From Urechidicola croceus (GTDB lineage Bacteria; Bacteroidota; Bacteroidia; Flavobacteriales; Flavobacteriaceae), in NCBI GenBank assembly GCA_905181865.1, contig CAJIZG010000001.1:434001-498000 (forward strand): a DNA stretch of 64,000 nucleotides, written 5' to 3'. Made by a program: the position numbers and the translations under genes. Under the pieces are notes generated by a model. It was given only the letters and a program-made list of their open reading frames with translations, made no database searches and was not told where the DNA came from. Numbering within the stretch: position 1 is the first letter of the stretch; each line of letters begins with the position of its first letter. Positions 1 through 10,947 of this stretch are shown piece after piece.

Positions 1-39
1 ACGTATCTAGTTGAGGCGTTTCTTAGAATTTATGTAGTA

Positions 40-2895
40 TTACTTATTCAAATACATTTTTCTTCTTGAATACAATTCATAAAATTGATCGTCTTTCAAA
101 TCATCAATAAATAAGATAGACTCACCAGTAGATTTCATCTCAGGTCCTAATTTTTTATCAACGTTTGGAAATTTATTGAAAGAAAACACAGGTTGTTTAA
201 TTGCAAAGCCTTCTAACTTAGGATTAAAAGTAAAGTCTGTTACCTTATTAACTCCTAGCATCACTTTAGTTGCATAATTCACATACGGCTCTCCGTAAGC
301 TTTTGCTATAAAAGGTACGGTACGAGACGCCCTTGGGTTTGCTTCAATAATATAAACCATGTCATCTTTAACAGCAAATTGAACATTTATCAATCCAACT
401 GTTTTTAATGCAATCGCTATTTTCTTTGTGTGATCTTTAATTTGCTGCATTACAAACTCTCCTAAATTAAAGGGAGGCAATGTCGCATTTGAATCCCCTG
501 AATGAACTCCACAAGGCTCTATATGTTCCATAATTCCAATGATATATACATTACCATCAGCATCACAAATAGCATCTGCTTCCGCTTCTATTGCTCCTTC
601 TAAATAATGATCTAGCAATAATTTATTTCCAGGAATAGAGCGCAATAGACTAACTACATGCTTCTCAAGTTCTTCTTTATTTATCACAATTTTCATTCCC
701 TGACCTCCTAACACATAGGATGGACGAACTAAAATTGGAAAATCTAAAGTATCTGCTATTACTAAAGCTTCATCAGCATTGGTAGCGATACCAAATTTAG
801 GAAATGGAATATCTAAAGATGACAACATATCAGAAAAACGACCTCTATCTTCAGCTAAATCAAGTGCTTTAAAACTCGTACCCATAATTTTTATACCATA
901 TGCATCTAGTTTTTCAGCCAATTTCAAAGCTGTTTGGCCTCCTAATTGAACAATCACTCCTTCAGGTTTTTCATGACGAATAATATCATATAAATGTTCC
1001 CAGAAAACAGGTTCAAAATACAATTTATCGGCTGTATCAAAATCTGTAGAAACCGTTTCAGGATTACAATTGATCATTATTGTCTCATAACCTGCCTCTT
1101 TCGCAGCCAATACTCCATGAACACAGCAATAATCAAATTCAATTCCTTGACCAATTCTATTTGGCCCAGAACCTAAAACAACTACTTTCTTTTTATCTGA
1201 AACTATAGACTCGTTATCCGTATATGCCGCTCCAACTTCAATAGACATCCTGTTTTCAAAAGTGGAATAATAATATGGAGTTTGTGCATCAAATTCTGCA
1301 GCACACGTATCTACCAACTTATAAACACGATTAACATGTAATTCTTCACGTTTTTTACAAACTTCAGATTCTAAACAACCCAACATATGTGCTATTTGTC
1401 TATCACCGTAACCTTTTTGTTTTGCTTCTAGCAACAACTCTTTAGATAAAGTATCTAATTTATAGGTCGAAATTTCTTTTTCTAATGTATATAACTCTTC
1501 GTATTGCCTTAAGTACCACATATCAATCTTAGTGATATCGTATATTTTACTTAAAGAAATTCCAGCTTTGATAGCATCATAAATAATGAATACTCTATCC
1601 CAAGAAGCATGCGTTAACTTAGAGATAATTGTATCATAGTCCCTTTCCTCTTTGCCATCTGCACCTAATCCATTTCTTCTGATTTCCAAAGATTGTGTGG
1701 CCTTATGCAATGCCTCTTGAAATGAACGTCCAATTCCCATTACTTCGCCTACAGATTTCATTTGCAATCCTAGAGTTCTATCTGAGCCTTCGAACTTATC
1801 AAAATTCCATCGAGGAATTTTTACAATTACATAATCCAAGGTAGGCTCGAACAATGCAGACGTAGACCCAGTTATTTGGTTGTTCAATTCATCTAAATGA
1901 TACCCTAATGCCAATTTAGTGGCAATTTTTGCTATTGGATAACCTGTTGCTTTTGATGCTAAAGCCGAAGAACGAGATACACGAGGATTAATTTCAATTG
2001 CTATAATATCTTCTTTTTCATCTGGCGAAACTGCGAACTGTACGTTACATCCTCCCTCAAAATCCCCAATAGAACGCATCATATGAATCGCCATATCACG
2101 CATTTTTTGAAAAGTAGAATCACTTAAAGTCATTGCTGGTGCTACTGTAATAGAATCACCAGTATGAATTCCCATTGGATCCATATTCTCTATAGAACAA
2201 ACAATTACCACATTGTCATTTGCATCACGTAGCAACTCCAATTCGTATTCTTTCCAGCCCATCATTGCCTGATCAATCATTACCTCGTGAATAGGAGAAA
2301 TCTCTAAACCTCTAGATAGTAATGCATCAAAATATTCTTCTTCGTATACAATAGCTGCTCCTGCTCCACCCAGGGTAAAAGATGAACGGATACATAATGG
2401 GAACCCAAATTCTTGAGCGATTTTCTTACCTTCCAAGAAAGAAGTAGCTGTTGCTTGGGGTGCCATTGCAACGCCTATTTCCCCCATCAATTCACGAAAT
2501 TTTTCTCGATCTTCAGTAACATTAATGGCGTCGATATCAACACCTATCATTTGTACATTATAATCTTCCCAAATTCCTTTTTCATCTGCCTCTATACATA
2601 AATTTAAGGCTGTTTGACCTCCCATTGTAGGTAACACCGAATCAATATTTGGATGTTTTTTTAAGATATCACGAATAGAATTCGTTGTTAAAGGTTTTAG
2701 ATAAACATTATCTGCTAGTGACGGATCCGTCATAATTGTAGCAGGATTTGAATTAATTAAAGTAACCTCAATTCCTTCTTCTTTTAAGGACCTAATAGAC
2801 TGAGAACCTGCATAATCAAACTCACATGCTTGACCGATAACGATTGGACCTGAACCTATAATTAAAACCGATTTTATGCTACTGTTTTTTGGCAT
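40..2895 (-). CDS. carB: Carbamoyl-phosphate synthase large subunit
   Basis: Large subunit of carbamoyl-phosphate synthase, which makes carbamoyl phosphate from bicarbonate, ammonia (from glutamine via CarA) and two ATP for pyrimidine and arginine synthesis. Two homologous ATP-grasp halves are visible: the first begins with GSGPIVIGQACEFDYAGSQ near residue 14, the second with GSGPNRIGQGIEFDY near residue 580, and each has its own EINPR or EANPR metal/ATP motif. At 951 residues it is about 120 shorter than the E. coli enzyme; both halves are present and the missing part is the C-terminal allosteric region, which is usual for flavobacterial CarB as I know it, so I do not read this as damage. 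carA is not in the window. The rpmH terminator lies between rpmH and carB, so carB probably has its own promoter, though I saw no clear TAnnTTTG box. Confidence 0.97.
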   Translation of the reverse strand: MPKNSSIKSVLIIGSGPIVIGQACEFDYAGSQSIRSLKEEGIEVTLINSNPATIMTDPSLADNVYLKPLTTNSIRDILKKHPNIDSVLPTMGGQTALNLCIEADEKGIWEDYNVQMIGVDIDAINVTEDREKFRELMGEIGVAMAPQATATSFLEGKKIAQEFGFPLCIRSSFTLGGAGAAIVYEEEYFDALLSRGLEISPIHEVMIDQAMMGWKEYELELLRDANDNVVIVCSIENMDPMGIHTGDSITVAPAMTLSDSTFQKMRDMAIHMMRSIGDFEGGCNVQFAVSPDEKEDIIAIEINPRVSRSSALASKATGYPIAKIATKLALGYHLDELNNQITGSTSALFEPTLDYVIVKIPRWNFDKFEGSDRTLGLQMKSVGEVMGIGRSFQEALHKATQSLEIRRNGLGADGKEERDYDTIISKLTHASWDRVFIIYDAIKAGISLSKIYDITKIDMWYLRQYEELYTLEKEISTYKLDTLSKELLLEAKQKGYGDRQIAHMLGCLESEVCKKREELHVNRVYKLVDTCAAEFDAQTPYYYSTFENRMSIEVGAAYTDNESIVSDKKKVVVLGSGPNRIGQGIEFDYCCVHGVLAAKEAGYETIMINCNPETVSTDFDTADKLYFEPVFWEHLYDIIRHEKPEGVIVQLGGQTALKLAEKLDAYGIKIMGTSFKALDLAEDRGRFSDMLSSLDIPFPKFGIATNADEALVIADTLDFPILVRPSYVLGGQGMKIVINKEELEKHVVSLLRSIPGNKLLLDHYLEGAIEAEADAICDADGNVYIIGIMEHIEPCGVHSGDSNATLPPFNLGEFVMQQIKDHTKKIAIALKTVGLINVQFAVKDDMVYIIEANPRASRTVPFIAKAYGEPYVNYATKVMLGVNKVTDFTFNPKLEGFAIKQPVFSFNKFPNVDKKLGPEMKSTGESILFIDDLKDDQFYELYSRRKMYLNK

Positions 2896-2981
2896 TTGTA
2901 ATTTTTATTTTTCTTAGATTGCTAATATCGTACTATTCCTTTTTTATATAAACTTTAGTTATTAAAACTTATTAATAGGCT

Positions 2982-3015
2982 AAAAAAAAGGTGTTACTGA
3001 AAAACAGTAACACCT
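2982..3015 (-). terminator. Intrinsic terminator of rpmH
   Basis: An 11-bp stem (AGGTGTTACTG / CAGTAACACCT) with a 5-nt A-rich loop lies 24 bases after the rpmH stop codon. In the minus-strand transcript the hairpin is followed by a run of U, encoded by the A tract at 2982-2988. It separates rpmH from carB. Confidence 0.9.
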
Positions 3016-3038
3016 AATATATAAATTATATTAATTCA

Positions 3039-3200
3039 TTATTTCTTTGGTCTTGGATCAGAAGATACACTTAATCTTTTTCTTCCTTTAGCTCTTCTCC
3101 TAGCTAACACCTTTCTACCATTAGCAGATGCCATTCTTTCCCGGAAACCGTGTTTGTTTCTTTTTTTTCTTTTTGATGGCTGATATGTTCTTTTTGGCAT
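3039..3200 (-). CDS. rpmH: 50S ribosomal protein bL34
   Basis: A 53-codon gene. The protein starts [20 protein letters not shown] and ends SSDPRPKK. The very basic composition, the PSKRKR-type start and the GFRERM and [16 protein letters not shown] blocks identify bL34, a small protein of the large ribosomal subunit. The length is normal for Bacteroidota, where a short C-terminal tail follows the [10 protein letters not shown] block. It stands alone, with its own promoter about 75 bases upstream and its own terminator. Unlike in many bacteria it is not next to dnaA, which lies 34 kb away in this window. Confidence 0.96.
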   Translation of the reverse strand: MPKRTYQPSKRKKRNKHGFRERMASANGRKVLARRRAKGRKRLSVSSDPRPKK

Positions 3201-3273
3201 TACTTATAAGTTTTAAAATCGTCTGAAATTAGTTTCTTAGCGTTAATCGTGAAATCCTCTGCTAAAAGTGGGG

Positions 3274-3303
3274 CAAATATACAAATCCTTTTATTTCTAA
3301 CAA
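3274..3303 (-). promoter_or_regulatory. Bacteroidota-type promoter of rpmH
   Basis: On the minus strand there is a TTG (-33 box, 3301-3303), 19 bases, then TATATTTG (-7 box, 3274-3281). Both boxes and the spacing match the flavobacterial consensus. The implied rpmH leader is about 70 nt. Confidence 0.8.
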
Positions 3304-3337
3304 GCACTATTTTGTAAAAAAAATTAAAATATTTCTA

Positions 3338-3370
3338 TTGGCTCAATATGGGTCAAATTAGATATATTTG
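3338..3370 (+). promoter_or_regulatory. Promoter of the SDR gene
   Basis: TTG at 3338-3340, 22 bases, then TATATTTG at 3363-3370, 22 bases before the ATG. It is divergent from and close to the rpmH promoter. Confidence 0.7.
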
Positions 3371-3392
3371 TTAGAACACAAAATTAAAAAAT

Positions 3393-4271
3393 ATGTATCA
3401 CAAACCAATGTTAAAGGAGGGTAGTTTAAAGGATAAAGTATTTGTTGTAACGGGTGGTGGAAGTGGATTAGGAAAATCGATGACTACTTATTTCCTTGAA
3501 CTTGGTGCTAAGGTCGCCATAACGTCAAGAAATATAGACAAATTAAAAGCAGTAAAAATCGAACTCGAAGAAAAAACAGGAGGAACTGTATTACCTGTTC
3601 AGTGTGACGTAAGACATTATGATCAGGTCGAGGCTATGTTAAAAACGACTCTTGACACTTTCGGGAAAGTTGATGGTCTGTTAAATAATGCCGCAGGAAA
3701 TTTTATTTCACCTACAGAACGTCTGTCTTCTAATGCTTTTGATACCATTATTGATATTGTTCTAAAAGGAACTAAGAATTGCACATTAGCTTTCGGAAAA
3801 CATTGGATTCATTCAAAGCAAGAAAAAGCAACCGTATTAAATATTGTTACTACATATGCTTGGACAGGTTCTGCTTATGTAGTTCCTTCCGCAACTGCGA
3901 AGGCAGGTGTTCTTGCTTTAACAAGATCATTAGCCGTTGAGTGGGCAAAATATGGTATGCGTTTCAATGCAATTGCACCAGGACCTTTTCCTACTGAAGG
4001 AGCTTGGGATCGACTGCTACCTGGAAACCTAAGAGAAAAATTCGATATGGCGAAAAAAGTTCCAATTGGAAGAGTTGGTGAACATCAAGAATTAGCTAAT
4101 TTGGCTGCCTATTTAATGTCTGACTATTCGGCTTACGTTAATGGTGAAGTTATAACTATTGATGGAGGAGAATGGCTTAAAGGAGCCGGAGAATTTAATA
4201 TGCTCGAAGAGATTCCCGAAGAAATGTGGGATATGCTTGAAGCTATGATTCGAAGCAAAAAGAAAAAATAA
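3393..4271 (+). CDS. SDR oxidoreductase, 2,4-dienoyl-CoA reductase-like
   Basis: Short-chain dehydrogenase/reductase of 292 residues. The nucleotide-binding motif TGGGSGLG is at residues 20-27 and NNAAGNF at 98-104. The usual catalytic YxxxK is replaced by VVPSATAKAGV around residues 163-173: the Lys (170) remains but Tyr does not precede it by four. The same change, with GMRFN and APGPF following, is a signature of the mammalian and peroxisomal 2,4-dienoyl-CoA reductase (DECR) family, which reduces dienoyl-CoA intermediates in the breakdown of unsaturated fatty acids with NADPH. I infer that role; the substrate cannot be read from sequence. The acidic/basic C-terminal tail ends in KKKK. It is monocistronic with its own promoter. 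Confidence 0.85.
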   Translation: MYHKPMLKEGSLKDKVFVVTGGGSGLGKSMTTYFLELGAKVAITSRNIDKLKAVKIELEEKTGGTVLPVQCDVRHYDQVEAMLKTTLDTFGKVDGLLNNAAGNFISPTERLSSNAFDTIIDIVLKGTKNCTLAFGKHWIHSKQEKATVLNIVTTYAWTGSAYVVPSATAKAGVLALTRSLAVEWAKYGMRFNAIAPGPFPTEGAWDRLLPGNLREKFDMAKKVPIGRVGEHQELANLAAYLMSDYSAYVNGEVITIDGGEWLKGAGEFNMLEEIPEEMWDMLEAMIRSKKKK

Positions 4272-4478
4272 TTTCTTTTTGCTTCAATAACAATCAACTT
4301 TTTTAGCGTGAGACTTACATTTGAAAGTTAGCGTTCAATCCTTCCTTTGGTATCGAAAGAAGTGAATTTTACGGTAACCGTTTTCGACTATTCTTATAAA
4401 ATATTTATTGCCGTAAATTATTCCGCATTTCACCCAATTTATTCTTAGTTTTATCGCTTCAAATAAGTTTTCTCAATT

Positions 4479-4955
4479 ATGAAATCATCAACTCTAAAAG
4501 AAATAAAACAAGAGTTACAACATCGTTCACATGCTGAATTACTCGCACTCTGCTTAAGTTTGGGACGATTTAAAAAAGAGAATAAAGAACTCCTTACCTA
4601 TTTGTTGTTCGAATCAAATGATGAAAATAATTACATTAATAGTGTAAAAGAATATATAGATAAAGAATTCGTTAATATCAATACCAAAAGTTATTTCTTT
4701 ATCCGAAAGAGTATGCGGAAGATCTTAACCAATACTAAAAAATTCATACGCTATTCAAAAAAAAAGGAAACAGAGGTTGAACTCTTACTCTATTATTGCA
4801 CTAAAATGAAGTCGTTCAAACCTTTCATTTCAAGAAGTGCACGATTAATAAATATTTATAATCGTCAATTAATTCTTATAAAAAAAACAGTTTCTACTTT
4901 GCACGAAGATTTACAATTTGATTACTATCAAGAAATTGAAGATTTAAATCAATAA
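4479..4955 (+). CDS. Conserved flavobacterial protein of unknown function
   Basis: A 158-residue Lys-rich, mainly helical-looking soluble protein without signal peptide or membrane segment. It begins MKSSTLKEIKQELQHRSHAE and contains a run of basic residues (around residues 75-95) that could bind nucleic acid; that is inference only. The start has no in-frame alternative nearby. It stands 207 bases after the SDR gene and 56 bases before the helicase gene, which has its own promoter, so the three are probably separate units. I recognise no domain. Confidence 0.7.
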   Translation: MKSSTLKEIKQELQHRSHAELLALCLSLGRFKKENKELLTYLLFESNDENNYINSVKEYIDKEFVNINTKSYFFIRKSMRKILTNTKKFIRYSKKKETEVELLLYYCTKMKSFKPFISRSARLINIYNRQLILIKKTVSTLHEDLQFDYYQEIEDLNQ

Positions 4956-4964
4956 ACAATAAGA

Positions 4965-4996
4965 TTGTCAACCCAAGTTTCTAATTAGTATCTTTG
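4965..4996 (+). promoter_or_regulatory. Promoter of the DEAD-box helicase gene; decides its start
   Basis: TTG (4965-4967), 21 bases, TATCTTTG (4989-4996). The TTG at 4994, which could be taken as a start codon, is part of the -7 box and so cannot be translated from this promoter. This puts the real start at the ATG at 5012, about 12 nt after the expected transcription start. Confidence 0.75.
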
Positions 4997-5011
4997 CAGA
5001 AACAAAAGAAT

Positions 5012-6268
5012 ATGCACTTTAGCGAATTAGCGTTAGACAAAACTATATTAAAAGCCATTAAAGAAATAGGATATGATACTCCTACTCCAATCCAAGAAAA
5101 AACAATTCCTTTAGTGCTAGAAAATAAGGATGTCATTGGGTCGGCTCAAACAGGTACTGGTAAAACTGCTGCGTATGCACTTCCAATTATTGAAAAATTA
5201 ATTTGGAATCAAAACGTTGCCAAAAAATCAAAAAAGATTAGAGCGTTAATTATAAGCCCAACGAGAGAACTGGCCGTTCAAATTCAAGATGATTTTAAAG
5301 CATATGGTCAATTCACTAATTTAAGAACAGCTGTTGTTTTTGGAGGAACCTCTATAGAGCCACAAAAAGATAAAATAAATAAAGGGGTAGATATCTTAAT
5401 TGCTACGCCTGGTAGACTGTTAGACTTAAGAAAACAAGAAATCATTAATTTAAGCCATATTCAAACCTTAGTTCTTGATGAAGCAGATTTAATGTTGGAC
5501 ATGGGCTTTATTGATGATGTAAAAAAGATTGTAAAAGTATGTCCAAGGAATAGACAGATTTTATTATTCTCTGCCACCATGCCTAAAAAAGTTTCTCAAC
5601 TGGCCTCAGAAATTTTGAATAACCCAGAAAAAGTAGCCATTTCGACAACTTCATCGGCGGCTGAAAATGTAAATCAAAAATTGTATTATGTTCCTAAACC
5701 AAAAAAAATGGAACTTTGTTTACACCTTTTGCGCAACACTATAAAGGGGAGTATTCTAATTTTTAGACGAACCAAATTTGGTGTGGACAAACTAGAAACG
5801 TCACTTACCAAAAACGGCTACAAAGTAACCTCTTTGCATGGAGATAAAACCCAAAGTGCTCGACAAGAAGCATTAAATAAGTTCAAAAATGGTGATATCA
5901 ATATTTTAATTGCAACAGACGTTGCAGCGAGAGGTATTGATATAAATAGCCTAGATGCCGTTATAAATTTCGATTTACCAAATATCCCTGAAACGTATGT
6001 TCACCGCATAGGAAGGACAGCCAGAGCAGGAGAGTCTGGGAATTCTTATTCGTTCTGTGCTGCTGACGAAATCAATTATGTAAAAAGTATTCAACATCTA
6101 ATTCAGCACAAAATTGAATTGGTCGAAGATCATCCCTATTCTTTAGATAAAAACACAAAACCAATTGTCCATAAAAACAAAGAACAGAAATCTACGAATA
6201 CTTATTTTGGCAAAAAGAAAAGTAGAAAGTCTGCTAATTCTAAAAAGAATAAGAAACGCTGGTATTAA
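5012..6268 (+). CDS. DEAD-box ATP-dependent RNA helicase
   Basis: RNA helicase of the DEAD-box family (418 residues from the ATG at 5012). Seen in order: Q-motif (TPTPIQ), motif I AQTGTGKT near residue 45, PTRELA, TPGR, DEAD at 156-159, SAT, and in the second RecA domain ARGID and HRIGRTAR near 331. The C-terminus is a short basic Lys/Ser/Asn-rich tail typical of RhlE-like proteins, likely for RNA contact in ribosome assembly or RNA turnover. An upstream TTG gives a 6-residue longer frame but overlaps the promoter -7 box, so I chose the ATG. The exact RNA substrate is unknown. Confidence 0.93.
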   Translation: MHFSELALDKTILKAIKEIGYDTPTPIQEKTIPLVLENKDVIGSAQTGTGKTAAYALPIIEKLIWNQNVAKKSKKIRALIISPTRELAVQIQDDFKAYGQFTNLRTAVVFGGTSIEPQKDKINKGVDILIATPGRLLDLRKQEIINLSHIQTLVLDEADLMLDMGFIDDVKKIVKVCPRNRQILLFSATMPKKVSQLASEILNNPEKVAISTTSSAAENVNQKLYYVPKPKKMELCLHLLRNTIKGSILIFRRTKFGVDKLETSLTKNGYKVTSLHGDKTQSARQEALNKFKNGDINILIATDVAARGIDINSLDAVINFDLPNIPETYVHRIGRTARAGESGNSYSFCAADEINYVKSIQHLIQHKIELVEDHPYSLDKNTKPIVHKNKEQKSTNTYFGKKKSRKSANSKKNKKRWY

Positions 6269-6352
6269 TACGAATTTAATAATAGCGTAACATGTTGGTT
6301 TTGAATCTCCTAATAGAACCTCTAATCAATATACATTTTAAAGGTTTCTTTT

Positions 6353-8012
<1,660 letters not shown>

Positions 8013-8119
8013 TAGGAACACATAGTTAATTAACTAATAAACAATAAGAATACACAAATTTTGTCGCTGTATTCGAGCATTGTCATGAATTAATAATGAC
8101 AAGATGACATTTAAAAAAT

Positions 8120-10021
8120 ATGGAACAAAAAAAAACAGACATAAATTCGATTATCGGATTTATCTTGCTTGGTGCAATTGCTTTATGGTGGGTTTATTCC
8201 ACCCAACCTACTCCAGAAGAACTTGAAAAACAAAAAACAGAACGCATTCAAGATTCTATCAATAAAGTACAACAACAAAAGAAATCAATTCGTACGAATC
8301 AAGCTGCGCCTATTCAAGTAGTTTCAGATTCTATTGCTCAATTAGCGGCAAAAAATGAATTAGGTCTATTTGCAAACTCCTCGTTCGTAAATTCTAATGA
8401 AACTACTGTTATAGAAAATAACTTGTTAAAGTTAACTATTCTTAATAAAGGTGGTCAAATTAAAGAAGCTTTGCTTAAAAACTTCAATACATATGACTCC
8501 TTACCTGTTAGAATAATTAAAGATAATAACGCTTCTTTCAATATCAATTTTGGTACTACAGATAATCGTATTTTAAACACGAAGGATCTAAACTTTACTC
8601 CTACTTTGTCTCAAAACGGAGAGAATCAAGTGCTTTCTATGAAGTTGATGGCAGGTTCAGGGAAGTTCTTAGAATATCGATATGAAATCAAGCCCAACGA
8701 TCACATGATTGATTTTTCTATTCGTTCTCAAGGATTAAGCAATGTATTCAATACATCTCATCCTGTTAATTTAGAATGGGATTTAACTGCTTTTAGAAAT
8801 GAAAAGAGTATCAAGTCTGAAAACATGTACACGGAGTTGTATTACAAAACGGAAGGTAAAGTTGAATATTTAAGTCAAGATGATAATGAAACTGAAAAAG
8901 GTGTAAACTGGGTCGCTTTTAAGCAACACTTTTTCTCTTCTATTTTATTATCTGATGATGCATTTAAGTCGGCCAACATGGTCTCTGAAACACTGTTTGA
9001 AGATGTCGAAACGGATTCTGTTTACACCAAAAATTTTAAATTGAATGCGCCATTAGAATTAAAAAGTGGCGAATTAAACTATACCATGAAATGGTATTAT
9101 GGACCCACAGATTATAAATTATTAAAAACCTACAAAGAGACAGATATTGAAGAAGTGGCCGATATGGGTTGGGGTATCTTTGGTTGGATCAACAAATTTG
9201 CTTTTGTATATATTTTTGCATTCTTATCTACACTAACGACAAACTACGGTTTAATCATAATATTAATGACCATTGCTGTACGAATTTTAATGTCTCCTTT
9301 GGTATATAAATCATATGTGTCTAGTGCTAAGATGAAAGTGATTCGTCCCGAAATGGAAGAAATCAATAAAAAATATCCTGGAAAAGACAACGCTATGAAG
9401 CGCCAGCAAGAAACCATGGCTATTCAAAGAAAAGCAGGAGTAAGTATGCTATCTGGTTGTATACCGGCAGTATTACAAATGCCAGTTTTCTTTGCTTTAT
9501 TCCGTTTCTTCCCGTCAAACATAGATTTGCGTCAGCAGAGTTTCTTATGGGCAGATGATTTGTCATCTTATGATAATGTTATTAACTTAGGATTTAATAT
9601 TCCATTTTATGGCAGTCACATTTCATTATTTCCTATTTTGGCCTCGATTGCAATTTTCTTTTACATGAAAATGAATCAAAGTCAGCAAGCAAATATGCAA
9701 GCACCTCAGCAAGAGGGAATGCCTGATATGCAGAAAATGATGAAGATGATGATTTATTTATCCCCGGTTATGATGCTAATTTTCTTTAATCAATATGCGA
9801 GTAGCTTAAGTTTGTATTATTTCGTATCCAACTTATTAACGATTGTTATTATGCTAGTTATTAAAAACTATGTAATCGACGAAGAAAAAATCCATGCACT
9901 AATCGAAGAAAATAAGAAGAAGCCAGAGAAAAAGAAAAGTGGTTTCCGTCAACGATTAGATAGTGCTATGAAACAAGCACAAACACAGCAAGAAACACAA
10001 AAAAAAGGTAAGAAGAAATAG
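8120..10021 (+). CDS. yidC: Membrane protein insertase YidC
   Basis: YidC/Oxa1 insertase (633 residues), which inserts proteins into the inner membrane alone or with SecYEG. There is an N-terminal membrane segment near residues 10-27, then a large periplasmic beta domain (about 60-330), then the conserved Oxa1 core with membrane segments from about residue 365 to 580 and the charged loop between them (SSAKMKVIRPEMEEINKKY). The cytoplasmic C-terminal tail is strongly basic (KKPEKKKSG... KKGKKK), consistent with ribosome contact. Length and arrangement are typical of Bacteroidota. Followed by a strong terminator. Confidence 0.96.
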   Translation: MEQKKTDINSIIGFILLGAIALWWVYSTQPTPEELEKQKTERIQDSINKVQQQKKSIRTNQAAPIQVVSDSIAQLAAKNELGLFANSSFVNSNETTVIENNLLKLTILNKGGQIKEALLKNFNTYDSLPVRIIKDNNASFNINFGTTDNRILNTKDLNFTPTLSQNGENQVLSMKLMAGSGKFLEYRYEIKPNDHMIDFSIRSQGLSNVFNTSHPVNLEWDLTAFRNEKSIKSENMYTELYYKTEGKVEYLSQDDNETEKGVNWVAFKQHFFSSILLSDDAFKSANMVSETLFEDVETDSVYTKNFKLNAPLELKSGELNYTMKWYYGPTDYKLLKTYKETDIEEVADMGWGIFGWINKFAFVYIFAFLSTLTTNYGLIIILMTIAVRILMSPLVYKSYVSSAKMKVIRPEMEEINKKYPGKDNAMKRQQETMAIQRKAGVSMLSGCIPAVLQMPVFFALFRFFPSNIDLRQQSFLWADDLSSYDNVINLGFNIPFYGSHISLFPILASIAIFFYMKMNQSQQANMQAPQQEGMPDMQKMMKMMIYLSPVMMLIFFNQYASSLSLYYFVSNLLTIVIMLVIKNYVIDEEKIHALIEENKKKPEKKKSGFRQRLDSAMKQAQTQQETQKKGKKK

Positions 10022-10050
10022 TTGACTTCGTAGAGCGTAGACAAAATTAA

Positions 10051-10084
10051 AAATCCCGAAGTAAGAACTTCGGGATTTTTTTTA
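10051..10084 (+). terminator. Intrinsic terminator of yidC
   Basis: A perfect 12-bp stem (AAATCCCGAAGT / ACTTCGGGATTT) with a 4-nt loop, followed by a T run, 30 bases after the yidC stop. Confidence 0.92.
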
Positions 10085-10144
10085 AATATTTGTTTCGACC
10101 TAAAATAGCATTACTCGAAAAAGTAGTATAATGAGAATAACTTA

Positions 10145-10730
10145 TTTAAAGCGTACCAAAAAGACTATCCGTTACGTTTAAAACTTCAAATAGTTCAATC
10201 TATTGAGCAGGGTAATTTATCTACAACCCAAGTAACAAAAAAGTATGGTATTCAAAGTCGAAAGACCATAGTGAACTGGCTTAGAAAATATGGTACATTT
10301 CATTGGGAAAATCAAACACCATCAAATATGCCAAAAATACCAGAGCAAGAAGTTCGTTTATTAAAAAAGCAAAAAGTCTTTTTAGAGAAACAGGCCAAAC
10401 AATCTGATAAGAAAGTAATATTCCTATCAGAAAAAACTCCAAACCCGAGTAATTGATTTATCTAAAGAACAATGCAATCAAAGTATTAGTTCTTCCTGTA
10501 AATTAGGTGGGGTAAGCGAACAGGTGTATTATCGTTCTATCCAAAAGCACTAGGGAACGCAAGCCTATCGCTAAAGAAGTTATCGATTTAGTGTGCCAAA
10601 TACGTTTATATATGACCCCGATAAGAACACGGAAAATTTATTATCTACTTTAAGGTTCCTTTAAAGAATTAGGAGTTGGTAGAAATAAATTATGTAGCCA
10701 TTGAAAAGCCAATCAAATATTTTTTATAGC
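10145..10730 (+). pseudogene. Remnant of an IS3-family transposase (orfA and N-terminal orfB)
   Basis: Conceptual translation from 10151 gives YQKDYPLRLKLQIVQSIEQG and further helix-turn-helix sequence ending near the small open frame 10271-10456 (NWLRKYGT, then Gln/Lys-rich). This is the OrfA DNA-binding part of an IS3-family element. From about 10450 a second frame resembles the start of OrfB: SKEQCNQSISSSCKLGGVSE, then after a frame change VIDLVCQIRLYMTPIRTRK and GSFKELGVGRNKL, broken by stop codons. No DDE catalytic core follows and I found no terminal inverted repeats, so it is dead. The remaining bases to 10947, where the glycosyltransferase gene ends, hold nothing I can identify. Confidence 0.8.
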
Positions 10731-10947
10731 AATAAGGACTCTACCCCGAATTTATTGGAAGATATTGACTAAAGCATTTTTTCCTAAGAAATTATCCTGA
10801 TCTTAGTTTTATAAACACTTTAAAACCTGATTTCGAATTATGATTTCTTGAACATTAAGACCGTTTTTTACTCAATTCGAAAGTGAATTTTGAAGGAGCA
10901 ACGGGTTCATTTGAAAAATTCGTTTCGAATTTACAGTAATAACGAGG

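Noticed and set aside
40-2895. CarB truncated at the C-terminus
   Set aside because: Both ATP-grasp halves are intact and about 950 residues is the usual length in flavobacteria.
3393-4271. SDR protein inactive because the Tyr of YxxxK is missing
   Set aside because: 2,4-dienoyl-CoA reductase-type SDRs naturally have the same SAxAKAG arrangement.
4994-5011. TTG start of the DEAD-box helicase
   Set aside because: The TTG is within the TATCTTTG promoter box, so it is upstream of the transcript start.
8080-8102. Hairpin before yidC as a pyrG terminator
   Set aside because: Only a 7-bp AT-rich stem with a 9-base loop and no T run.
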